The notes under the pieces: generated by a model
Database searches by the model: none
Seen by the model: only the letters and a program-made list of their open reading frames with translations
What the model was told of the DNA's origin: nothing
In this document: in pieces, positions 34,580 through 43,342 of the stretch
Layout of the letters: the number at the start of each line of letters is the position of its first letter
How positions within the stretch are numbered: the stretch's first letter is position 1
Assembly (NCBI GenBank): GCA_964588665.1
Contig: CAZPQQ010000009.1
Span: forward strand, 5,391 to 69,390
DNA length: 64,000 nucleotides
Origin: UBA2160 sp964588665
Lineage (GTDB): Bacteria > Chloroflexota > Dehalococcoidia > Lucifugimonadales > UBA1123
Direction of reading: 5' to 3'
Made by a program: the position numbers and the translations under genes

Positions 34580-35647
34580 TTAGTTCAGGTTCATCACCGT
34601 GTCGATGAGGTCTGGCATCGTCCGCTCGACGACTATCGAGCCGCCGGACTCTGCCCTGATCTCGACATCGAATCTCGTGTCCCCAACCACAGGGTAGGTG
34701 TTCGATAGACCAGTGAACTGCATGGTCAACTCCACTTTCTCACCAGCCTCCAGCAGGTTGTCGCTGTCGTTCTGGCCGACGAAAGCCTTGGTCCAGTACA
34801 CGTCTCGCACTACCTGGTTCTTGTCTGTATAGGTGAGGATGAGCGTGTGGTTGCTGTCGGAGTCGGACAGGCCGTTGGCATCGGAATCGCCGGGCTCGCT
34901 CAGGTCGATTGGCTCGCCTTCCAGCGCGTTGGCCAGCGTGATCAACAGCGAAGTCGCTTGACCTTGCGCGATGACGTTGTCCATGTTAACGACCTGGGCG
35001 CCACCGTCGGTCGCGACGTTCAAGCCAACACACTTGACCGCGGTCATGTCGGCGTTGTCCGAGGTGCCGACTGTGACCTGCGTCCAGGCGCCAGCGACCA
35101 GTACTGGCAGGTCGATGTTTTCCAATGCACTGCCACACGCCGCGGTGTCGTCCAAGACAATCTCGATGTCGCCAGACGCGGTTAGGGTGCTGGACTTGAC
35201 CCACAACTTGATCGAGTCGATGCTGCTAAGGTCCACGGTGGCTGACAGATCGTAATACGCGGCCAATTGGTTGGTGAACGCCGCGTTCATTGCGATGTCT
35301 GCGCTGCCGGTCCCTTCTTTCTTGTCTGTGGTTTCTGCTGTCACGGTGGGCGTTGACGTTGCGCCAAAAGCAACTGCCGTCCACGCCGAGTCGCCTGACG
35401 ACAGCACCTGGTTGGCGACGCCGTTGGAGACGATCGATCCCTTGAGCTCCATCGAGCTCCGGGCGCCTGTCAGCCCGGCATGGATGGTCTCTTTACCACG
35501 TTCAGCCGAGAAGATGCCCGTGGACAGAACCGTGAACGCGAAAACGGAGGCGACGACCACGAAGGCGATCAAGATGATCGCGGTCTCCAACCCTGTAACG
35601 CCGCTCTCGTCTCGTGCTCTATTCAACAACTTTGATCGATTATTCAT
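34580..35647 (-). CDS. Archaellin-type flagellin with an inserted beta domain
   Basis: A 355-residue protein. The N-terminus is that of archaeal flagellins: a short basic class III signal (MNNRSKLLNRARDESG), then VTGLETAIILIAFVVVASVF (residues 17-36) and TGIFSAERGKETIHAGL, and ARSSMELKGSIV. Cleavage probably follows Gly16. The C-terminal beta domain starts near residue 231 (SLLITLANALEGEPIDL) and includes LILTYTDKNQ. Between them, residues 80-228 form an extra Ser/Thr/Asp-rich domain with a Cys pair (171 and 206), not present in ordinary archaellins. It is a monocistronic gene with its own terminator. No other archaellum genes are in the window. Confidence 0.88.
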   Translation of the reverse strand: MNNRSKLLNRARDESGVTGLETAIILIAFVVVASVFAFTVLSTGIFSAERGKETIHAGLTGARSSMELKGSIVSNGVANQVLSSGDSAWTAVAFGATSTPTVTAETTDKKEGTGSADIAMNAAFTNQLAAYYDLSATVDLSSIDSIKLWVKSSTLTASGDIEIVLDDTAACGSALENIDLPVLVAGAWTQVTVGTSDNADMTAVKCVGLNVATDGGAQVVNMDNVIAQGQATSLLITLANALEGEPIDLSEPGDSDANGLSDSDSNHTLILTYTDKNQVVRDVYWTKAFVGQNDSDNLLEAGEKVELTMQFTGLSNTYPVVGDTRFDVEIRAESGGSIVVERTMPDLIDTVMNLN

Positions 35648-35659
35648 TCCCTGTCTCCA

Positions 35660-35689
35660 GTGCTAATCCGGTGCTACGGCAAATGTCAA
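35660..35689 (-). promoter_or_regulatory. Possible archaellin promoter
   Basis: On the minus strand a consensus TTGACA lies at 35689-35684. A poor -10 candidate TAGCAC is 18 bases downstream. The start codon would be only 12 bases beyond, giving a very short leader with GGAG seven bases before the ATG. The rest of the 402-base gap 35648-36049 shows no gene. Confidence 0.3.
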
Positions 35690-36049
35690 CGCGAACTGCC
35701 CTTGTGTTCAAGATTACAGTCAGGGTGTCGCCCAAGACACAGGGCGCCCACACAATGTCGAGGTATGCGCCGACAGACGGCACTGGTGGACAACACCTAG
35801 CGATATCTACGCATTCGGTCGTCGCCGACGCCTGCGGCCGTACGGCGGGTCTGCCGATTCGCGGGCGAAATCAAACGACGACAAGCGCCCGAGCGTACGG
35901 ATCATGCGTCGCCGCCGTTTGACGCGACCCAAATCCGACCGGCGATGTTTGACCATGGCGTCGAGTTGCTGGTAACGTTTTGCCTTGGACGCCGAGTGCG
36001 AGGCGTCAATCGACCATCTGATTACTTGTATGAACCGATAGGAGAACCC

Positions 36050-36502
36050 GTGAGCAAGCAAGAGCTGCTGGATGCACTGAAAAACGACCCGGCTGAATTC
36101 ATACGCCTCCGAGCCGAAGACCCGAGAGCGGATATTGACTTGACGGGCGCCGATCTCGCCGGATGCGATCTGCGCGGCGTTAACCTGGCGGGCGCCATGC
36201 TCAAGGACTCTTGCCTGCGGGGATCGAACTGCACGGGCATCAACCTCAGGTTCGCAGACCTCACCGATGCCGACGTTCGCGACGTCCAATTAGGTGAAGC
36301 CAACCTCCACCAATCGGTCCTGGCCGGGGCTGACCTCGAGGGATCCAACCTCGGAGACATTGAAAGCAGGACGCGCATCTGCCTTCACCCCGACGTGTTC
36401 CGCAACGTGAAGTGGGGCCGCGAGGAGTTGGAGATGATGATGCGAATCATCAACGAGAACCAGAACTGGACGGTCAGATACGAGATCGTTCCCAAGGAGT
36501 AG
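36050..36502 (+). CDS. Pentapeptide-repeat protein
   Basis: A 150-residue protein. The N-terminal 25 residues form a helix (KQELLDALKNDPAEFIRLRAE). Then about 14 A(D/N)LxX units follow, such as DLTGADLAGCDLRGVNLAGA and FADLTDADVRDVQLGEAN, which build a right-handed beta-helix. A final, non-repeat segment (VFRNVKWGREELEMMMRIINE) ends the protein. The GTG at 36050 is preferred because GGAG lies six bases upstream. The role is unknown; some relatives mimic DNA, but no gyrase link is visible here. Confidence 0.85.
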   Translation: MSKQELLDALKNDPAEFIRLRAEDPRADIDLTGADLAGCDLRGVNLAGAMLKDSCLRGSNCTGINLRFADLTDADVRDVQLGEANLHQSVLAGADLEGSNLGDIESRTRICLHPDVFRNVKWGREELEMMMRIINENQNWTVRYEIVPKE

Positions 36503-36567
36503 GCGCGGGGTTCGCTTTGCGTCAGCTTCGTTGGTCGTAACGACCACCGTGCCGAAATTTGGATGCA

Positions 36568-36595
36568 ATGCTTGGCCCTGAAGGGCCAGAGCACG
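36568..36595. repeat. Repeat family E copy
   Basis: ATGCTTGGCCCTGAAGGGCC followed by AGAGCAC; the core GGCCCTGAAGGGCC forms a hairpin. A second copy with the same 27 bases lies at 55762. Confidence 0.75.
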
Positions 36596-36634
36596 TCGGG
36601 CATTCGAAAACGCCTTTGTGCCGTCCCCGCCGGG

Positions 36635-38587
36635 TCAACCGCCGTCGGCGCGAATTTCGGCCACCACGGCGCCGGTCGTCGACGTGTCGTATCCTCCAAG
36701 GGCATCGACTTGTGCCTTGAACTCGTCGCCCCGGACCAGGGCCAAGAGCGGCGCCAGGAGATCGCTTTCGTAGTGCTCCCTTGGCATCACCAGGTCGTAC
36801 TGCTCGGACAGCAGCGGCACGAAGTCCAGGTCCATCGCCCTCGCCGCGGACAAGATGCCCAGACCAAAGTCGGCTCTGCCTCCGGCGACCGCCGCGGCGA
36901 CTGCCAGGTGGGTGTACTCCTCGCGGTCGTAGCCGGTCACCTGTTCGGGCGTCATGCCCATCTCGGCCAGCTTGAAGTCAAGAAGCATTCTGGTGCCGGA
37001 CCCTCGTTGTCGGTTCACGAACGCGAGATCGTCGCGGGCGAAATCGGCGAGTGAAGACACGCTCTTGGGGTTTTCTTTCGGTACGATCAGCCCTTGTTGG
37101 CGGTGCACCAAGTTCATGACCACCACGTCGATGCCGCGCACGTAACGCCGAACGTAGGAAAGGTTGTACTCGCCGGTGTCCTCATCCAGCAGGTGCGTCC
37201 CCGCCATGTGGGCCTCCCCCCTGCTTACAGCAACCAGTCCGCCAAGGCTGCCCACGTTCGACGAGGCTAGCGACTGCGCCGGGTTGTCCCGATGAAGCAT
37301 GCTCGCCAATAGGTCGAGCGTCAGGTCGTGGCTACCGATCGCCACTACGTTGCCGTTGACGTCCTCGACCGGTCGGAGAAGGTCGACAGTGACCTCCTGA
37401 CCAGCGTCCAACCCCTCGGACAGTCTCGGGACGACTACGAGGCCATCTGCCCGCACCAGCGACGTCACGACTCCCGCCCCGCGTTGGATCGGCGTCGCGA
37501 TTAGCCGTTCGCCGACACGACCCAGTCGCACTCGCAGGAACTCGTCCTCTCCCATCGGCGACAGCACTTTTCGCGCGAAGGTCGCAGCCACGCGTTGACG
37601 TGCGGGAACGCGGACTCCCAGCATCCGCTCAACCAATGGCTTCAGGAAGAGATCGCATGTCAGCGCCGCGGAAACCGGATAGCCGGGAATGCCCAGAACG
37701 GGTGTCCCGTCCACCACGCCGAGTATCACGGGATGGCCGGGTCTGATCGCCGCACCGTGGACGGCGAGCTCGCCCAACTCCTCGACGAGACTGGCCGTAT
37801 AGTCCTCCGAGCCCGCAGACGAACCGGCGTTGATCACGACGATGTCACTCTCGCGGACGGCCTCTTGGATCGTCGCCTTGAGACGATCGTAGTCGTCGGA
37901 CACGGGCTGCCTGGTTTTGGACTCCCCTCCCCATTCGTCCACCATGCCACCGAGGATCAGGGAGTTGAACTCGATGATGTCGCCGGGCTTCAGCGAACTG
38001 CCGATCTGCACGAGCTCGGTGCCCGTCGGAATCACCGCCACGTTGGGTTTTCGACGGACCGGCAACTCGGCGATCCCAGCGGCCGCGCACGCACCCAAGT
38101 CCATGGGCCGCAGGAGGTAGTTCTCTGGCAGCAACAACTCCGTGGCTACGATGTCCTCACCGAGCGGTCGAACGTGGTGATACGGGGCGACGGCGGCCTG
38201 AATCTCGAGCGTGGATTCATCGACTTCGTGGATCACCTCGACCATGATGACGGCGTCGAATCCCTCCGGCACCGGATCGCCGGTATCGACCCAAACGGCC
38301 TGCTCGCCGAGCGTCAGACGAACCGGGGACGTCTCGGTGGCGCCGATCGTGTCACGAGCGAGCACGGCGATGCCGTCCATGGCGGCGGCGTCGTAGTGCG
38401 GCGAAGACACCTTGGCCCAGACGGGTTCGGCGGTGACCCTGCCCCGGGCTCTGTCGAGCGGGACTGTTTCGGGTGGCATCAGCCCCATGGCGCCCGCGAG
38501 TTTCAACGCGTCGTCGAAACTCTGTCGGGCCTCCTCCAGAGGGATGTCGCTAAGGTAGTATCGTCGTGTGTGCTGGTGTTGTGTCAT
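36635..38587 (-). CDS. moeA: MoeA-type molybdopterin molybdenumtransferase fused to a substrate-binding (PBP-like) domain
   Basis: A 650-residue fusion. Residues 1-410 are MoeA: MDGIAVLARDT, the IPTGTELVQIG motif, NAGSSAGSEDYT and GIPGYPVSAALT. Residues from about 415 form a PBP-like (LysR substrate-binding type) domain with IAIGSHD as VVAIGSHDLTLDLLA, the GTRMLLD motif and EEYTHLAVAAAVAGGRADFG. MoeA inserts molybdate or tungstate into adenylated pterin. The fused domain resembles ModE/TOBE-like ligand sensors of archaeal and Chloroflexota MoeA proteins and may help deliver the metal oxyanion or sense it. It follows a second moeA in the same direction. Confidence 0.9.
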   Translation of the reverse strand: MTQHQHTRRYYLSDIPLEEARQSFDDALKLAGAMGLMPPETVPLDRARGRVTAEPVWAKVSSPHYDAAAMDGIAVLARDTIGATETSPVRLTLGEQAVWVDTGDPVPEGFDAVIMVEVIHEVDESTLEIQAAVAPYHHVRPLGEDIVATELLLPENYLLRPMDLGACAAAGIAELPVRRKPNVAVIPTGTELVQIGSSLKPGDIIEFNSLILGGMVDEWGGESKTRQPVSDDYDRLKATIQEAVRESDIVVINAGSSAGSEDYTASLVEELGELAVHGAAIRPGHPVILGVVDGTPVLGIPGYPVSAALTCDLFLKPLVERMLGVRVPARQRVAATFARKVLSPMGEDEFLRVRLGRVGERLIATPIQRGAGVVTSLVRADGLVVVPRLSEGLDAGQEVTVDLLRPVEDVNGNVVAIGSHDLTLDLLASMLHRDNPAQSLASSNVGSLGGLVAVSRGEAHMAGTHLLDEDTGEYNLSYVRRYVRGIDVVVMNLVHRQQGLIVPKENPKSVSSLADFARDDLAFVNRQRGSGTRMLLDFKLAEMGMTPEQVTGYDREEYTHLAVAAAVAGGRADFGLGILSAARAMDLDFVPLLSEQYDLVMPREHYESDLLAPLLALVRGDEFKAQVDALGGYDTSTTGAVVAEIRADGG

Positions 38588-38625
38588 TGTTTACGCTGTC
38601 TTCCTTGGATCGAAGCTTGGGCGGG

Positions 38626-38683
38626 CCCTCCGACAGGTCCCGACAATGCCGGGATCCCGATGCGTCGGGACTCAGGGCGAACG
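38626..38683. repeat. Degenerate repeat family A copy with a nested inverted repeat
   Basis: GGGCCCTCCGACAGGTCCC at the left and ACTCAGGGCGAACGG at the right resemble family A. In between, GTCCCGACAATGCC and GATGCGTCGGGAC form an additional stem. It separates the two moeA genes. Confidence 0.6.
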
Positions 38684-38727
38684 GACGAGGTTGCGTGTCG
38701 ATCAGATTCGAGCACATGTCAACACGG

Positions 38728-39960
38728 CTAGTACATCCTCACTGACACGTCGTCGCCTGCGTACAAGCCTCCGGCGTCTAGGGGCACCGTTACCATGCCG
38801 TCGGAGCGCACAAGGGTGTAGATGAGGTTGGACTTGCCGAACACCGGGTCGGCTTGGAGAACGCCGTCCTGTCTAGACAGCTTGACGGGAACGTGGTCTT
38901 CGCGTCCGGTCTGCGACGCGATGTCCCGCACCAACCTGGCCGGAACCGTCGCAGGCTCAGGCGGCTCGGTGCAACCGCTGAGCAGATAGATGGTCGGTCG
39001 CACCAGAAGGCCGAAGACGACCATGGCGGATACAGGATTGCCCGGCAGCCCGAAAACGGGCTTGCCGTCGATCAGGCCGACAATGGATGGTTTGCCTGGG
39101 CGGATCGATATGCCGTGGACGAGCACCCCCGGTTCGCCGAGGGAGCCGATGACGTCCGCGGTCATGTCTCGGCTGCTGACCGAGCTGCCCGCCGAGAACA
39201 CCAGGATATCGGCCTGAGCGATGCCTGAAACCGCGGCCTCACGCTGCGCCTCGAATTCGTCCGGCGCCAGACCTTGAGGCATAGGAACGCCTCCGGCCTG
39301 GGTCACGAGCGATGAGATGGTGAACGTGTTGATGTCACGGATGCTGCCCGGTCCCGGTTTTTCGCTGGGCGGCACGAGCTCGTCGCCGGTCGATACGATG
39401 GCGACTCGAGGGCGTCGGTTGACGCTGACTTCCGTGATGCCCAACGCCATCAGACCGCCGATGTCCTGTGGTCTCAGGACATGGCCGGCGGTCAAAATCG
39501 GCTCGCTCTCGCGCACGTCCTCGCCCGCCTGGACGACGTTCTCGCCCGGCGCCACCGAACGCACGACTTCGATCGTCGTCTCGTTCACCACTTGTGTGTG
39601 CTCGACCATGACGACGGCGTCGGCGCCTCCGGCCAATCCGCCACCCGTGTACGCCTCGGCGGTTTGCCCGGTCGCGAGATTGACGTCGACTGCACGACCC
39701 ATCGCCACCTTGCCGACGACCTCCATGTATGCGGGCATGCCCTCGGACGCGCCGAACGTGTCCCTGGCCCGCACGGAATAGCCGTCCATGGTCGATCGGG
39801 GGAAGGCAGGCAGGACCTCGGGCGAAAGGACTTCGGAGGCAGTCACCCGATTCAAGGCATCGGCCGTGGCGATCGTCTCGGGCTGGGTCCGGGCGGCGAC
39901 GTTGGCGCGCACCACCTCGAAGGCGTCAGACGGGGGCAGCACGTTGAAGAACTCGGGCAT
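38728..39960 (-). CDS. moeA: Molybdopterin molybdenumtransferase MoeA
   Basis: A 410-residue MoeA of normal length. Visible motifs are STMDGYSVRARDTFGA (start of the catalytic part), AVVMVEHTQVV, IVSTGDELVPPSEKPG, SAGSSVSSRDMTADV and VFGLPGNPVSAMVVF. The start chosen is the ATG at 39960 (MPEFFNVLPP); the longer frame upstream has no family similarity. With the fused moeA it forms the usual MoeA pair seen in tungsten-using archaea and Chloroflexota, where each copy may handle a different metal. Confidence 0.92.
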   Translation of the reverse strand: MPEFFNVLPPSDAFEVVRANVAARTQPETIATADALNRVTASEVLSPEVLPAFPRSTMDGYSVRARDTFGASEGMPAYMEVVGKVAMGRAVDVNLATGQTAEAYTGGGLAGGADAVVMVEHTQVVNETTIEVVRSVAPGENVVQAGEDVRESEPILTAGHVLRPQDIGGLMALGITEVSVNRRPRVAIVSTGDELVPPSEKPGPGSIRDINTFTISSLVTQAGGVPMPQGLAPDEFEAQREAAVSGIAQADILVFSAGSSVSSRDMTADVIGSLGEPGVLVHGISIRPGKPSIVGLIDGKPVFGLPGNPVSAMVVFGLLVRPTIYLLSGCTEPPEPATVPARLVRDIASQTGREDHVPVKLSRQDGVLQADPVFGKSNLIYTLVRSDGMVTVPLDAGGLYAGDDVSVRMY

Positions 39961-40123
39961 CGACTTGGTCCTGAGCGTATGGATTCTCTCGGTACAAGGA
40001 TACGGCGCCAAGGCCGTGAGGCCAACCGGCGGGGCGATGAACCGGAGAGCGGCCCACGGCGCCACGAGGCCTGGGCCACTTCCCCCGACACGTCGTTGCG
40101 AACGATGAGCGGATGCGCGCGGA

Positions 40124-40173
40124 CCCTTCGACAGGCTCAGAGCCCGCCCTGAGTTTACCGAAGGGGCGAACGG
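40124..40173. repeat. Interspersed repeat family A, half copy
   Basis: Only the left arm is present, CCCTTCGACAGGCTCAGAG to CGAAGGGGCGAACGG, nearly identical to the copy at 2697. It lies between the AOR and moeA genes. Confidence 0.85.
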
Positions 40174-40180
40174 GACGTGG

Positions 40181-40209
40181 CGCCCGGCGTCGGTGATCGA
40201 CGCCGGGCG
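40181..40209 (-). terminator. Possible terminator hairpin after the AOR gene
   Basis: A perfect 11-pair stem, CGCCCGGCGTC with GACGCCGGGCG, and a seven-base loop, 20 bases after the AOR stop codon. No U-tract follows, so it could also be a stabilising 3' structure. Confidence 0.5.
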
Positions 40210-40228
40210 TTGGAGTCGAATCGTGCTT

Positions 40229-42130
40229 TTACGCCGGCACGCCTCGTAGCGAGCTGATCTGCTCTTCGACCCAGTCGAGGCCGAGCTCGGCCAACTTCTC
40301 TGTGGTCGGGAGGCCGGTCTCGGAGTCCCAGCCGGACATCTGGTAGAAGGTGTTGACCGCCATGCGCAGCTCGTCGGGGTCGAGCGGGCTCTCTTTCAAT
40401 GCGCCTCTCGGCGTTCCGGAGAAGAATCGCTTGGGCAGCGTGTCGTCGGCGGCGGTCAGGCCTTCTCTCATGTTGAAGGCTCGACCCATTGTGGCCACGC
40501 GCTCGCCCACTTGCAGCGCCTCGGCGCCTCCGAAGTCCCAGCCCGTGAGCATGCGGATGATGTCTATCTCCTGGTTGAACGTCCAGGGCACGAAGTGGCA
40601 GAGAATGGCCGCGTCGCCGAACATCCGCCAGTGGTGGTACTTCAGGATCGCGGAGACTTTGGCAGGGCCCATGTCTTCGATCCTCAGCGGTGCCGGGATG
40701 CCGATGCTCCGAGCCTTCTCCATGTTCGGGCCCTCTTGTGCGAAAATCGGATCGTGAATGGTCGCCATGTGATCGCCGCCTACCGCGTTCACGGCGTAGC
40801 TGATCGCCAACCCGCGCTTCAGTCGAGGCTCGTGCATGCCGAGTTCCAGACCTTTGACATGCATCGCGAACTCCTCGGACCCCTGCCCGATCCTCTCCGC
40901 AGCCTTTCGCGTGCCGTCGGCGAGGATGTCGCCGATGCCTTCGCGTTTGGCGATCATCTCGATGGCCTTGAGCATCGCGTCGGCGTTGCCGAATCGGAGT
41001 TCGACGCCGCCGGTGTCCTCGATGTTGAATATCTCGTTCTCGAAGCACTCCATGGCGAAAGCCACGGTCGCGCCAGCCGAGATCGTGTCCAGCGAGTAGA
41101 AGTTGCAGAGCTCGTTGGCCTTGCAGATGGCGTCGAGATCGTCGACTCCGCAGAACGATCCGAAGGCGGCCAGGGTCTCGTACTCGGGGCCGCCGCCTCT
41201 GCGGTCGACGCTGAACCGGTCGTTCTCCAATTCGACGACCTTCCTGCATCGGACCTGACACGCGGGGCACGCTTCCATGTCCACACGAACCGTGTCTCGC
41301 ACCGTCGTTGCCGTGATCTTCTTGACCTCTTCGAAGTAGCCGTCACCCCAGTTGCGAACGGGCAGGTTCCCGATCTCGTTTCCGCCGACCATCGCGGCGT
41401 CGTTGCCGGTCCCCGTGTCGTGGAAGTCGCGGCCGCCGACGCCCATGTAGTTGTTGTTCATCCACTTGGCCAGCTCCAGGTATGCCTTCTGATCCGACAT
41501 GCTGGGCATGGTCCTGCCCTTTATCATCACGGCTTTGAGGTTCTTGGAGCCCATGACCGCGCCGAGTCCGCCTCTGCCGGCCGCGTTTCGCAGGTCGCCA
41601 ATCACGCAGGCGATCTGCGACAGGTTCTCGCCTCCGGGCCCAATGATCATCGAGCGCACTAATCGTTCGCCGACCTCGGCCTCGATGGCGTCGTGAGCCT
41701 CGTCGACAGGCTTCCCCCAATGGGAGGACGCGTCTCTGATCTCGACTTCGCCGTTGTGAATCCAGATATACGTGGGCGATTCGGAACGCCCTTCGACGAT
41801 CAAGGCGTCGAACCCTGCGCGCTTCAACTCGTAGCCGGCGTAGCCGCCGAGTTCGCTCTTGGCGATGCCACCGGTGAGCGGGGATTTGGCGCCGATGCAT
41901 ATCCTCGATCCGCCCGGCATCGGCGTGCCGGTGACCGGACCGACCGCGAACACCATAAGGTTGTCCGGTGACATTGGGTCCACGCCCTGTTCGGTCTCGT
42001 TCAGCAGGAAGTACGAAACGAACCCCGCGCCGCCGAGATACATCCGATAGAAACCCTCTTCGGGCTCTTCCACCGAGATGTTCCCGGACGTGAGGTTGAC
42101 CCTGAGAATCTTGTTTGTAACGCCTTGCAC
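40229..42130 (-). CDS. Aldehyde:ferredoxin oxidoreductase-family tungsten enzyme
   Basis: A 633-residue protein of AOR length. The N-terminal domain, TNKILRVNLTSG and LGGAGFVSYFLL, binds the bis-pterin with GPGGENLSQIACVIGDLRNAAGRGGLG (seen in part as AAGRGGLGAVMGSKNLK). The 4Fe-4S cysteines are Cys288, Cys291 and Cys295 (CPACQVRC) plus a late Cys in ILCHFVP. AOR-type enzymes oxidise aldehydes or reduce acids with ferredoxin. The GTG at 42130 is preferred (GGGAGG five bases upstream), although an ATG at 42157 is possible. Divergent tupABC and the two moeA genes support a tungsten cofactor. The substrate is unknown. Confidence 0.92.
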   Translation of the reverse strand: MQGVTNKILRVNLTSGNISVEEPEEGFYRMYLGGAGFVSYFLLNETEQGVDPMSPDNLMVFAVGPVTGTPMPGGSRICIGAKSPLTGGIAKSELGGYAGYELKRAGFDALIVEGRSESPTYIWIHNGEVEIRDASSHWGKPVDEAHDAIEAEVGERLVRSMIIGPGGENLSQIACVIGDLRNAAGRGGLGAVMGSKNLKAVMIKGRTMPSMSDQKAYLELAKWMNNNYMGVGGRDFHDTGTGNDAAMVGGNEIGNLPVRNWGDGYFEEVKKITATTVRDTVRVDMEACPACQVRCRKVVELENDRFSVDRRGGGPEYETLAAFGSFCGVDDLDAICKANELCNFYSLDTISAGATVAFAMECFENEIFNIEDTGGVELRFGNADAMLKAIEMIAKREGIGDILADGTRKAAERIGQGSEEFAMHVKGLELGMHEPRLKRGLAISYAVNAVGGDHMATIHDPIFAQEGPNMEKARSIGIPAPLRIEDMGPAKVSAILKYHHWRMFGDAAILCHFVPWTFNQEIDIIRMLTGWDFGGAEALQVGERVATMGRAFNMREGLTAADDTLPKRFFSGTPRGALKESPLDPDELRMAVNTFYQMSGWDSETGLPTTEKLAELGLDWVEEQISSLRGVPA

Positions 42131-42315
42131 TACACCCTCCCGATTTGCTTGTTCCATCCTGGCGCCACCGCGATGTCGCCTTCCTCCGATTTCCTTGCGA
42201 GGAGCGCCTGGCGCCAGCCCTTGGACGCCTCCACCGAATTGTACTGCAACGACCAGCGTGTGCCACCTATTAAGCGATCGACCAACCTGCGGCGAGGCAC
42301 GGTCGACGACTGATT

Positions 42316-42344
42316 TTGACAATGCCCGCGGGCGGGATTAAACT
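42316..42344 (+). promoter_or_regulatory. Strong promoter of the tupABC operon
   Basis: A consensus TTGACA at 42316-42321 and TAAACT at 42339-42344, 17 bases apart. The leader to the tupA ATG at 42488 would be about 137 bases. No known riboswitch consensus was recognised in it. Confidence 0.7.
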
Positions 42345-42487
42345 CCCATCGGTGAATCCGCGACCAGACACGTCGAGGCGTGGCTTCAATCGGAAACGAG
42401 GATAGTCCGGTCCTGATAGGAAACAGCCCCAACAGACAGGCAAGCCCAGCCGCTCAGCCCAGATTGGCGGCGGTCGCGGCGAGGTCG

Positions 42488-43339
42488 ATGTCGTGGTTCG
42501 CCACGGTATTGCTGCTGTCGGTCCTGGCAGCATGTTCGGGTTCGCCCGAGACTCTGATCCTGGCGACGACGACAAGCGTTCACGACTCAGGGTTGCTGGA
42601 CGAGCTGCTGTCCGACTTCGAGAGCGCAGAGAATGCGACCGTGCAGGTGCTCGCCGTCGGCACCGGTCAGGCGCTGGCCATCGGCGAACGGGGCGACGCC
42701 GACCTGATCCTTGTCCACGCGAAAACGCGCGAGGAGGCGTTCGTAACCGAAGGGTATGGCACGGTCCGTTTTAACTTGATGTACAACAGCTTCGTAATCC
42801 TGGGACCGCCGTCAGATCCCGCTGGAATCGCGGGAGTCGGCAGCGCGTCCGAGGCGTTCGCACAACTGGCTTCGGCGTTGCCGAACAGCGACAGCAGCTT
42901 CGTATCTCGGGGCGATCAATCGGGCACGCACTCGCGCGAACTTTCGATCTGGGAGGCTGCCGGGATCGAACCGAAGGGCGACTGGCATCGTTCGACAGGA
43001 CAGGGAATGGGGAGCACGCTGACAATCGCGAATGAGCTTCAGGCGTACACTATATCCGACCAAGGCACATATCTTGCCCGTCGAGACGGACTCGATTTAG
43101 CAGTCCTTTCAGGCGACGATCCGTTGTTGGACAATCCATACGGGGTAATTCCAATCAACCCGGACCGTCATGTTGACGCGAACCACGATCTGGCGACCCG
43201 CTTGGCCGAGTATCTGACCAGTGTTGAAACGCAGCAGCGCATCTCGGAATTCGGCGTCGCCGAGTTCGGTCAACCCTTGTTTTTCGCCGACAGCGAGGAT
43301 TGGAGAGCAGAGCATCCCACCGAAAGCGCCGCGAGGTAG
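42488..43339 (+). CDS. tupA: Tungstate ABC transporter, substrate-binding lipoprotein TupA
   Basis: A 283-residue lipoprotein. The signal peptide MSWFATVLLLSVLAACSGS ends at a lipobox Cys. The mature start, LILATTTSVHDSGLLDELL, is the TupA hallmark (TTTS), followed by VGTGQALAIGERGDADLILVH and FVSRGDQSGTHSRE, which bind the oxyanion. TupA has much higher affinity for tungstate than for molybdate. ATG 42488 is chosen over a GTG at 42380, because the longer form would put 36 polar residues before the signal peptide. It heads tupABC. Confidence 0.92.
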   Translation: MSWFATVLLLSVLAACSGSPETLILATTTSVHDSGLLDELLSDFESAENATVQVLAVGTGQALAIGERGDADLILVHAKTREEAFVTEGYGTVRFNLMYNSFVILGPPSDPAGIAGVGSASEAFAQLASALPNSDSSFVSRGDQSGTHSRELSIWEAAGIEPKGDWHRSTGQGMGSTLTIANELQAYTISDQGTYLARRDGLDLAVLSGDDPLLDNPYGVIPINPDRHVDANHDLATRLAEYLTSVETQQRISEFGVAEFGQPLFFADSEDWRAEHPTESAAR

Positions 43340-43342
43340 ACG

